This document shows, piece after piece, positions 1 to 7,704 of a DNA stretch of 11,258 nt. This DNA is from Acanthaster planci. Taxonomy: Eukaryota > Echinodermata > Asteroidea > Valvatida > Acanthasteridae. Numbering within the stretch: position 1 is the stretch's first letter; every line of letters starts with the position of its first letter. The notes beneath the pieces were generated by a model, which saw only the letters and a list, made by a program, of their open reading frames with translations, had not been told where the DNA came from and did no database searches. The position numbers and the translations under genes were made by a program. Location: NCBI RefSeq assembly GCF_001949145.1, contig NW_019091498.1:762863-774120 (forward strand), written 5' to 3'.

Positions 1-752
1 ACAATCTGGGCTCTTTTTACAAGGCTGCAGGCCTGGCTGAAAAACTCGGGCATCAATAGATTTTGTCTGTCAGGCTAGAGTTCCCACCAGACAGTCCTTC
101 ACGTGGGTTTAAGTGTCCAGTAAATGAAGATAGGATTTTTTAAAGAATTTTGAAAACAGAAAACAATGATAATTATCCCACCCCAGCATCATCAACATTG
201 ATAACTGCCACCGGCGGCAGGTGGTTAAAGCAGAGCTCATTCTTTACTTAGGGAAATTCTCGGCATATGTTTATAATGCCAAGAGCTTGTAATGTTTTCT
301 ATGATCCTTCTTAATCTATCATTTGATTACATCACACATGTGGGTGCATAGTTCAACAAATTTCCACTACAGTTGGCTCTGTAGGCCTGACTCACTCTCA
401 AGATTTGGTAAAATTGCTTTCTATTTTACATCTTAAGCCATCAAAAGTTGCGGGTGCTTTTTGTGTAGTTACAAACCCATGCATGTTCTACCAACCATTC
501 TGACAGTCTTTGAATCCCCTTCCCCATTAGTTTTAGAAGAGACGTTGAGTTTGCCCCTGTTAACAGTTGTTGCATACCTATTTGGTATCACATGTTGTTA
601 CCCAGATGCGCTCCCCACACGAGAGTGGCCTCAGTATGCAAACATAGATGTGTTGGTATCATATTACGCTGTGATCACACAAATTCCCGGTTGCAACCCT
701 CTTAATCAGTGTTGTATTTGAGCCCTGGTTGAAACGTGACAGTTACGCACTC
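1..752. other. Intronic DNA with no recognisable feature
   Basis: I see no exon, RNA gene or clear repeat here. The longest open frame (461-721) has no recognisable motif and ordinary AT-rich composition. By position it lies upstream of the first PKC tail exon, so it is probably part of the intron that follows the last shared kinase exon. That exon itself is not in the window, so this placement is an inference. Confidence 0.5.
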
Positions 753-1221
753 GACGTGAAGTCCACTTTACACTCAAGACCTGAAATGGGTTAATGTCTG
801 GACTTGAGCCCTGACTCCACCTTAGACTTTGATGCTGGATCTGAAGAGTTGCACTCACATGAACATTGAGAGTCGGTAGACCTGGTAATGAAAGTTGGAG
901 ACTGTTGCAACAATATTTGTGAAACTTGAAACATTTTGCCATGAACGTAAATGGATTTTCTGAAATCATCCCTTTGTGGGGGTAACACATACAGAGGTGC
1001 ATTCTTCATGTGCAAACTTTCAAGGGGCATCAAACCCCAAGTAAAATAATATTACCTTGACTCTACTTGTTCCTTCCTTAGTCTTCTAAAATCCGGAAAA
1101 CTCCTGCCAGATTTGGAGGGTCTGAAAAGATTAATGTATAAAGCCGGGGTCAACACTCAAGTCTTGTCCAGACCAGATCCGTAGCTGTTTTCAAACTTTG
1201 GATCTGAGTGGATTTCAAGTC
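753..1221. repeat. Imperfect inverted repeat pair (753-823 and 1141-1221)
   Basis: The reverse complement of 1141-1221 resembles 753-823 in the same order. GACTTGAAATCCACT on the reverse strand matches GACGTGAAGTCCACT. Further in, TCTGGA-(CAAGA)-CTTGAG...TGACCCC matches TCTGGACTTGAGCCCTGACTCC apart from an insertion. The arms are diverged and enclose about 317 bases without coding potential. This could be an old foldback or MITE-like element, or two inverted copies of a dispersed repeat. No target-site duplication was found, and the alignment was made by eye. Confidence 0.4.
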
Positions 1222-1258
1222 TTTGTGTCTGCTGTTGCCCGTCCTTGCTCTTGGCCAA

Positions 1259-1317
1259 TTAACCCTAACCCTCCTCAGTCCTCCAACAGGTGAAGGATTG
1301 AGGAGGGTTAGGGTTAA
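1259..1317. mobile_element. TTAA-flanked palindromic mini-element, piggyBac-MITE-like
   Basis: A perfect 19-bp inverted repeat has arms at 1259-1277 and 1299-1317. The outermost four bases of each side are TTAA. Inside them are 15-bp termini, CCCTAACCCTCCTCA and its exact complement. The stem can extend four more pairs (1278-1281 with 1295-1298, one a G-T pair), leaving a loop of about 13 bases. A TTAA duplication followed by CCC...GGG termini is the known architecture of piggyBac-family insertions. The arms also contain TTAGGG telomere-like units in head-to-head orientation. At 51 bp between the TTAA copies the element would be extremely short and could only be non-autonomous. It may instead be a palindromised interstitial telomere-like repeat. 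Confidence 0.5.
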
Positions 1318-1642
1318 GGACTCGAATGCAACACTGCTTCATCTGTCCTGGCCAAGTCTGGTGATACTCTGTGGACTGCCACCTCCTCTCCCCATGTTCA
1401 GAGTTTTGTAACCCCTTCCCCTCAGTAGAAAAACCACATACAGGTGTCTTACATGTAGCCCTCATTGTTAGCACGTACCCTTCTGCTACCCAGAAAGTTT
1501 GCCACATGTTTGGCAGGTCACTTGACAACACCCTCCCCTGATAGTTGTAGACATTGTTTTTGTGTTTGATTTATTAAAGGTGGCCCGTATTTTTGTCTTG
1601 TTTTTTACTTGGACAAAGTTTTGCATGTTGCAGTGCTCGCTG
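1318..1642. other. Intronic DNA, nothing recognised
   Basis: This stretch between the TTAA palindrome and the 30-bp minisatellite is T-rich on the plus strand and shows no exon-like segment, RNA gene or repeat. The open frames crossing it are short and lack recognisable domains. Confidence 0.5.
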
Positions 1643-1790
1643 CTGGTTGGCAAAACGTTGAGTCGTTGGATCCTGATTGGCAAAGCACTGAGGAATAGTG
1701 AGCATTGAGTTGCTATTGGCAACGCATAGAGTCATTAGATCCTGGTTTGAAAAACATTGAATCACTAAATCGTGATTGGCAAAATGATGC
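1643..1790. repeat. Degenerate ~30-bp minisatellite, about five units
   Basis: Units begin at 1643, 1673, 1713, 1742 and 1772, giving spacings of 30, 40, 29 and 30 bases. The core of each unit is CTGRTTGGCAAA followed by a TTGAGTCATTAGATC-like half. The second unit carries about ten extra bases and the fifth is truncated. Read on the minus strand, the array gives a repeated CFANQD-like peptide of ten residues per unit. This follows from a 30-bp period being divisible by three and is not evidence for a protein. Confidence 0.7.
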
Positions 1791-2241
1791 AAAACCAATT
1801 TTCAGTTGTTGTTAAAAGGAGCATATTTCATCAATTTCAGTTTGTGTTTTGAAAATAAGCCCTCTATAATACTTGACCTTGTCCAGGTTTACCTCCCTCT
1901 TCTCCTGATGAACTGGAGCACTGCAGCAAGGTCTCATGACTTGCCCAAATTATTGCAATCAGCTTCCCTTTTTTGGGGGGGGATTCATTTATGTGGGCGA
2001 TTTCTGCAAGGAAGCACTTATACAGTTTTCTGAAATTGTTTCAGCACATACTGTAAAGTATTTTTTTTATATTTGTTCTTTATGTTTTGGGGTTAAAAGC
2101 TGAAGTCAGTTTCTTTTTGGCAAGTTGAAGCCTTGCTGCACCAGTTTAAGCCTCTTCCGTTAAGTGGTACCCCAACAGCACTGGTTCCCATGTTGGTTTT
2201 TCTATGTATCCCAGTTGTACTGGTCTCCCAAAACACATTAG
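1791..2241. other. Intron sequence leading to the first PKC tail exon
   Basis: T-rich intronic DNA with a short G run near 1975-1982 and a T run near 2060. No coding exon is visible. The open frame that starts at 2133 continues into the exon at 2317 but in another reading frame, and stops at 2336. Confidence 0.5.
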
Positions 2242-2316
2242 TTTTATGTCTCTCCCCTACTTGTGGTTTTTTTTTTTCTTTCTCTCTCTTCCTTTTCCTG
2301 CTTTTGTTTGTGACAG
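2242..2316 (+). promoter_or_regulatory. Splice acceptor of upstream PKC tail exon
   Basis: A strong polypyrimidine tract (11 T at 2267-2277, then mixed C and T) leads to GTGACAG, with the acceptor AG at 2315-2316. The previous AG is at 2240-2241, so the 73 bases before the acceptor are AG-free. No convincing branch-point consensus stands out in the usual 18-40 base interval. The site is supported mainly by the reading frame of the tail that begins immediately after it. Confidence 0.85.
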
Positions 2317-2469
2317 AAATCGTCCAGGGATGCTGAAAATTTTGACCCCTATTTCACCAACAACCCGGTGACACTAACCCCGACCGATCAAATGATTATC
2401 AAAGCGCTGAACGAGGACGATTTTGCTGGCTTCAGCTACGTCAACCCCTATTTCCAGGCTCTGACATAG
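2317..2469 (+). CDS. Conventional PKC alternative C-terminal exon, alpha/beta-II-like V5 tail
   Basis: This terminal coding exon supplies the last 50 residues of a conventional, calcium- and diacylglycerol-dependent Ser/Thr protein kinase C. It starts in phase 0 (AAA TCG TCC AGG) after the AG at 2315-2316 and ends at TAG. The tail shows the AGC-kinase landmarks in order: the NFD motif at residues 8-10 (ENFDPYF), which packs on the nucleotide pocket; the turn motif LTPTD at 20-24, with phospho-acceptor Thr21; and the hydrophobic motif FAGFSY at 36-41, with Ser40. ENFD and GFSYVNP are typical of vertebrate PKC alpha and beta-II, so I class it as the alpha/beta-II type. It ends QALT, without a class I PDZ ligand. 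C1, C2 and kinase domains lie upstream of the window. GC at third positions is 31 of 50 codons, well above the surrounding AT-rich DNA. The PKC identity is secure. The exact subtype, and hence a gene symbol, is not. Confidence 0.93.
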   Translation, partial: KSSRDAENFDPYFTNNPVTLTPTDQMIIKALNEDDFAGFSYVNPYFQALT

Positions 2470-2840
2470 TCTGGTGGAGGAACAAGGCTGCACTAACCCT
2501 ACAAGCTGCTTGGGCCCTTGGCGTAGTTTACAGGCTGCTATTCTTTTGTGCTGAGTTCCATGTTAGTCACTACTCAGCCTCCGGGTTTCAGTCCAGGGCT
2601 GGGCTCTTTGGGCTGGGCCACCTTCACTTTGGGTTCAAAAGATGGATTTATGGGTTAAATACAGTACATTTTGCGTGGCTGAATGTGCAGAGTAATGTTG
2701 ACGTGCATTGCTTAAGGTTAAGGGTTTCGTGATGCTGACTTTCAACGTTTTGGTCCACCAAGGTGTCATGAGCTAGGTTAAATTGTTTTGGGAATGAAAA
2801 AAAAGAGGAACACTATCAATGCACAGTATTCTATTAGTCC

Positions 2841-2846
2841 ATTAAA
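2841..2846 (+). terminator. Variant poly(A) signal ATTAAA
   Basis: First poly(A)-signal-like hexamer after the upstream tail stop codon, about 370 bases downstream. ATTAAA is the commonest functional variant, but a single hexamer in AT-rich DNA is weak evidence. Confidence 0.25.
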
Positions 2847-3205
2847 TTGTAGTGTAGAATTCATATGTAGTTCCCAGAAATATTTCATCCTCTGCTCGTA
2901 GTACATTTATTGCCTGCCCTGGGCATCTGCTTTTTCATTCCTGGAGAGGGCGCCCTTGATCCATGCCCCCATACTTTTGATTGAGCTTTGAGCCGAAAAA
3001 ACGCACCAAGTTTCATTGAATTAAAAACACAGCGCATTTTGAGTTGAAAGCTGGCTTCATTTTTCCAATCCAAATTGTGACTTGGCAGTGGTGTTCCCTG
3101 GAACTGGTTGCGGATATTTTGTCTTTTTACCCACCATTGTGCTTGCAAAGGGTCACACTGTCTGTATTGACTGGAAACCTGCAAGGCGGGAGGTTACCTT
3201 TGTTC

Positions 3206-3211
3206 AATAAA
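3206..3211 (+). terminator. Canonical poly(A) signal AATAAA for the upstream-tail isoform
   Basis: First canonical AATAAA after the TAG at 2467-2469. It is followed by T-rich sequence at about 3228-3260 that could act as the downstream element. It is the best candidate for ending the upstream-tail transcript. Further AATAAA hexamers lie at 3730-3735 and 4027-4032. Confidence 0.45.
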
Positions 3212-5312
3212 CATGTACCATGCTAGCCAGTTTCATTCCTTTTAAGCTTCTCCTTGGGAGCTTGTTAAAAACCACCTGTTTTATTCCCCTTTTGAGTTCC
3301 ACTTAAGTATGTGTATCATCCCCTGTCTTTATTTGTGGCAGTGGCTTGATTTTTTTAGTTTCGAGAATAATTTATTTGCAATGCATGAATGTACAATATA
3401 ACTTGTTGTAATGGCATTACTTTATTGGCTGTTGTGCACGCATGGCCCGGCTGTGTTTGTTTCCAGATCCATGCTTTGTCCCACACCAACCGCTTCGAAT
3501 TTGTTCTGTTTGTCAACCTGAAAGCACCCAAGACAATATTGGGGCAAGGAAAAAAAAATAATATAGGTCCAATAATAGCTTTTGATTTAAGGATATATAT
3601 ATATACCAAGCTTAAAAGCTTTTGAATTTGAAATAGACATGTCTGTATCAGTGATCAGTTTGAGCACATTGCACCATCAGCAGAAGTATTATGTATGAGG
3701 TGGAACCTAACTTCTACAAACTTGCCTAAAATAAACCGCAATTCACGGACTTTCTAAATCATGCGGATGCAGGCCTGTTACATGTACCAATGAATCAGTC
3801 CCTCTTACAACAGTGTGTTGGGTTGAGGAACCCAGTCCAGTCATGCCAAAAACCAAAATCGTTGTCAGTTTGGGTCATGAAACATTCATTTTGTTTCACC
3901 AATTCTCAAAATGCTCATGCAACAAGCACACTCTGTCTTGTAAGAATTATACGTAAAAAAAAAAGACTCCAAGTGTCCAGAATTTTTATTTGGAATTAAA
4001 AAAAGAAGAAGCCTCAGTTAGACTTGAATAAAGTTATGAGTTGAAATTAACTGTGATTTATACCTAAATGCACTGAAATGGTACTCCCCAGCTTCATCAG
4101 GGATGCTTCCCAAAAAGGTGACTTTAACTGAAATGGATTCCGAAAGTTGAGTTCAGAAAAGGTCTTCTTTAGGATTTATTCCCGTATTCTGGTATTCTTA
4201 AGTTATAATTTGAATTTGTTGGTGTAAAATTTTTTGGTAAAGGCGTAACTGTAATAGCATGCATATCTGTGGTTCTAGCTTGTGCTTTTTTGCTATTTTG
4301 TAAGGTGTTACTGCCAACCAATGGAAATTTAGGAAGGTTATCAGTACTATGGAATAATTGTTCCAGATCCAGATCTTTCATTGATGTGTGTTTTGTTTTT
4401 TGCAATTGTTTCCTGTGAAATATCAATTTACATGCCGTTCTAGACAAGGTTTTTCCACCACTGTGAAGGCTGTCCAACTGCACTTGAAGTGCAAGTCATT
4501 TTGGGCATGACAATTTTTCTTAATTTACCATGTTTCAAATAATAATGCAGACACATCATAAGAATGCTATGTAAGTTTTTGACCTTGATGGGGTTGGCAT
4601 TGTGAAGAATTTGACCTGTAAAATGCAATGCATTATAGCTCCGAACACAAATCACTATTTCGATGGACCTTTTTTCTTACGAATGCATTCTTTTTTTTTT
4701 CTTTTTTTGTGAACCCTGTTACTGGTTCCTTACCCTGCATTCGTGAACCTTGAACTGTGGTCATTTTGGGGGGACTCTTTTTTGGCGTGGAGTAAGTCCC
4801 CCAGCTTGTAACATACGTAACAAGAGAACGTTCAACGCTGTGACGGAAAAGCCCATTTGTACCAGTACCGTGACATTTCGTGGCACTGGGTTAGTAAGCA
4901 GAGCGTGTGTGTGGCAGATCGTGATAACACTGGGCATACAAACGATTCCATCGACTGAACCCTGTTTAGTTGTAATTACGAGTAGAGTTATGATTTCTGA
5001 ACCTTCACCGGTCTAGCTGGGCGGTATGGCTGCCACTTGCGACCCTTCCGCAAAGTAAATGCAGCTACGATTATCTGCATCCCCAAACCAGGTCGGTCCT
5101 TCCCCTATGGTGTCATCAACCAGAAAAGCTTTTTTACTTCAAACTTTTGTCATGGGCGCTGTAATAAGACACGACGTGGAAAAATGTAATTCTAACTGAT
5201 ATGATGTCAGTTTGAGATGCAAAAATACGTATTAAGTTGTAAAAAAAACAAGTTCATATAGTATAACTACCATTTTTAGCCCGGTTTGGGGATGATGGAT
5301 CACATCGAACAG
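3212..5312. other. Intron between the two PKC tail exons
   Basis: About 2.1 kb with no exon-like segment. It contains an (AT)6 run at 3593-3605, AATAAA hexamers at 3730 and 4027, a T-rich run at 4690-4709, and a 15-base near-palindrome at 4479-4493 (TGCACTTGAAGTGCA). The open frames here are under 105 codons and match no family I recognise. I looked for another PKC tail (NFD, TPTD or F-x-G-F motifs) and found none. Confidence 0.5.
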
Positions 5313-5571
5313 TGCACCTTCATTATTTCGTTTGTGCTCTTGGGCACCTCAACATGGATTTTTCTTTTATTTCCATGGGTATGTTTGCAATACACTGCAA
5401 TCATTAAAACCGATTCACCTTCTTCCTATACTCTGACCCATTTCTAACATCACACGTCTCCTTTGGTCTCAAATGTCTCCCCCTACCCTTCTCGTTTTAT
5501 TTTCTTTGCATCCTCCCCGCCCACGTATACCTTATTCCACCACCCTTACATTCCTGCACTAACACCGACAG
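5313..5571 (+). promoter_or_regulatory. Splice acceptor region of downstream PKC tail exon with long AG-exclusion zone
   Basis: The acceptor AG is at 5570-5571. The nearest upstream AG is at 5311-5312, so 257 bases (5313-5569) contain no AG. The distal 120 bases are rich in C and T. Branch-point-like CTGAC (A at 5436) and TTCTAAC (A at 5447) lie about 135 and 124 bases before the exon. A third, CACTAAC (A at 5562), is only 9 bases away, probably too close to be used. Long AG-free intervals are known to accompany distant branch points, often at regulated or mutually exclusive exons. That role here is inferred. Confidence 0.75.
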
Positions 5572-5721
5572 AAAGGGGCGCACGACGTCAGTAACTTTGA
5601 CAAGGAGTTCACCCGCGAGGAACCCACGCTGACCCCGACCGACAAACTCTTCATCATGAATCTAGACCAGACCGAGTTCGACGGCTTCACTTACACCAAC
5701 CCCAACTTCGTCACACGTTAA
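5572..5721 (+). CDS. Conventional PKC alternative C-terminal exon, beta-I-like V5 tail
   Basis: A second terminal coding exon of the same PKC gene encodes an alternative last 49 residues, from the AG at 5570-5571 to TAA. It begins in phase 0 with AAA, like the upstream exon, so either can join the same donor. Landmarks are SNFDKEFT at residues 7-14 with the NFD motif, the turn motif LTPTD at 20-24 (Thr21) and the hydrophobic motif FDGFTY at 36-41, where the phospho-acceptor is Thr40 rather than the Ser of the upstream tail. The stretch [13 protein letters not shown] is characteristic of the vertebrate beta-I tail. The protein ends FVTR, with no PDZ ligand. The two tails align without gaps with 22 of 49 residues identical, which points to exon duplication. 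GC at third positions is 39 of 49 codons, strikingly higher than in the flanking DNA. PKC identity is secure. Expression and regulation are not visible here. Confidence 0.94.
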   Translation, partial: KGAHDVSNFDKEFTREEPTLTPTDKLFIMNLDQTEFDGFTYTNPNFVTR

Positions 5722-6258
5722 GTCAAGATTTGGTGCATTTTGGGTTCGGTCTGTGGGTCGTATGAGTTTCCCCCACAGCTGACAAATGTAGATTATCACT
5801 TGTAAAAAATAATGGAGAAGAAAATAACGAAATTATACATTTTAAGACTAATGTGATCTGATGCTGTGTAGGTAGATCAGAAATGCCTTCTATACATAAA
5901 TGAATACATATCTATGCCTTGCATTGGCTATGTTATTAATGCGTTACAGTTAAAAACTGGCAGGATACTTGATGAAATATCACTTCTTGCCGTGTTATAC
6001 ACGCATTCTGTTTGACCATGCTATATGCCACTCTCAAGGAAATTAAGGCGAGGGTGTATGGTCAAGTACTTGTTGACTGTCTTGGTATGAACAGGGGTAG
6101 GAAATAACCAAATTGTGGCTTGGAGTCCCAAAGACCAGTCACAGAAACAGACCAACAGGAAAGGTTAGAATTCTGATTTCTGTCACGCCTAACTTTTTCA
6201 AATTTAGGAAAACTTCGAATCGTTCACCAACAATAACACATCTCTCAGGTGCACATCC

Positions 6259-6280
6259 GGGGGGTGGGTAGTCACCCCCC
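6259..6280. repeat. 8-bp G/C inverted repeat (hairpin)
   Basis: GGGGGGTG at 6259-6266 is perfectly complementary to CACCCCCC at 6273-6280, with a six-base loop GGTAGT. It stands out against AT-rich flanks and, if transcribed, would form a stable stem. No known regulatory family is recognised. Confidence 0.6.
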
Positions 6281-7694
6281 TCCCATTGCTTGGGGCCGGG
6301 AGCTACGTTGGAAGACACCCTAATAAGTAAACCATAAGGGTCTTATTTTGCGTGAACGGTCAGGCACAAAACAAACAGAGTAAATGGCTTTACCGACGGC
6401 GACAAGTATGTAGTCGTCCCCGTGATCCCCCTAACAGTGTCTTGGGTTCGTCCCTGTTACTTCATTCCAAGTATATCAAATAGTGGTATTTAATCTATGT
6501 TTCTGTGGCTGTCTCAATAACTAGTAAGAGACAGTAAACATTACCAAATGAGTCCAAATCTGGAAGTCAAGAAAGCATAAATAGTTTCCTTTGGTTACCG
6601 CCGTGCTTGTCACCTGATTTATACGTCTCTTTCTCTGATAGAAAAGCATTGAATTTTTTTTCACACTATCTCATTTAATAGAAATGACCTCAGACTGTAT
6701 CCACTCTCATCTAGGTTTGTAAATTACTTACATTCCAATCGTTTTCTTTTGAATATTCTGTTGTATATACTTCTTGTCCCTTTGACGAAAATCTCAGCAG
6801 TACTTTTAGTTTTTAACTTAACGTAGTCAAACTTCACGCTGATATATTTCATTTTGCATGGACCGCTGGATTTCTCAAGATCTACATGTACTACTCTGCC
6901 TTGCATAACACAATTCCGAAGTGCGATGACTTTCATTTTTTAACAAGAATTCATATTATGTGATAATGGGTTTTCGCCTCATATCGTCATAAAACTTGCC
7001 TGCACCATCCCTTCATTTATTTCGACTAACCAACGAATTAAGATTCGAGTGACATATCACGTGAACATTACTGTGAAGTTGTAGATTTACTTATTCTGTT
7101 TGTATAGAATTTACGTGTGCTGAGAAATCAAGTAAGATTCGGAAATTCCAATTTTTGCATTGAATTCCAAATAATATTGCCTTGTAGGTCATACTTTGTT
7201 GAATGCGTATTCAAGACAAAAATGAAATTTTATTTTATCTTGTGCATTTTGAAGTGTCTGCGTTTGTATTAAACAAATCAGAAGGCAAGGGCAAATTGTT
7301 TCCACATATATAATCGGTGCTTTGTGAGTTAAAATTATAGAAAAGTGTGGATTGTAATGTTTCTGGTAAATTTAAAAAATGAATTAGCTGCATTCGTGAG
7401 TAATGTATTATTCATCGTTGAACTGTAAACTTAACCTTGATGTACTCAAACCAGAACTGAGAGTTTCCCGCCAGCCTCATAATTATTAACCGGCCGAACG
7501 TCACGTTGTTTTCTGACTGGTTAAAGCCCAATGTTTCCTCAACTTGTAAGGTTACTCGGCGAACCACTTCGTACTCCAAAAGCACCAAATTATGTAGGAT
7601 AATCAATCAGCCGGGGGATGGGGGGTGAGGACTGGGAATATTTTTGGTTTTTGAAAATGATCGCTGAGCATCTGCTGGTCATTTTGACTTCCAA

Positions 7695-7704
7695 AATAAA
7701 TAAA
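7695..7704 (+). terminator. Overlapping pair of AATAAA poly(A) signals
   Basis: AATAAATAAA contains two overlapping canonical hexamers, the first canonical ones after the beta-I-like stop codon. It is a candidate 3' end for the downstream-tail transcript, though about 2 kb from the stop. Confidence 0.35.

Larger units (their letters stand above)
2470..3211 (+). other. Putative 3' UTR of the upstream-tail isoform
   Basis: If the upstream exon is a true last exon, this is its 3' UTR of about 740 bases, ending near the AATAAA at 3206-3211. It is also intron for transcripts using the downstream tail. A possible but weak 5' splice site, AAG|GTTAAG, lies with its GT at 2717-2718. If used, the exon would be 2317-2716 and would splice on to the downstream exon, as described for mammalian PRKCB beta-II. 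The sequence alone does not decide between these. Confidence 0.45.
5722..7704 (+). other. Putative 3' UTR and downstream DNA of the beta-I-like isoform
   Basis: AT-rich DNA with no further exon. The first poly(A)-like hexamer I found after the TAA is ATTAAA at 7268-7273, and the first AATAAA is a tandem pair at 7695-7704. If these are used, the 3' UTR would be 1.5 to 2 kb long. A perfect 8-bp G/C hairpin lies at 6259-6280 and a Pumilio-like TGTATATA at 6762-6769. Where the transcript ends cannot be decided from the sequence. Confidence 0.4.

Noticed and set aside
461-1033. Several 80-100 codon open frames on both strands
   Set aside because: They overlap one another, sit in intron DNA and repeats, and contain no recognisable domain. 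Lengths of this order are expected by chance.
1261-1316. True telomere or long interstitial telomeric block
   Set aside because: Only about two telomere-like hexamers per arm, facing each other, flanked by TTAA. A transposon-like palindrome fits better.
2133-2336. Open frame running into the upstream PKC exon
   Set aside because: It is in a different frame from the NFD/LTPTD/FxGFSY tail, crosses the polypyrimidine tract as coding sequence, and stops at 2336. The splice acceptor explains the region better.
6762-6769. Pumilio-type site TGTATATA
   Set aside because: An eight-base motif in AT-rich DNA is expected by chance, and it is unknown whether the transcript reaches this point.
7611-7636. 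G-quadruplex near 7613-7636
   Set aside because: There are only three strong G runs, and no clear fourth run within short loop distance.
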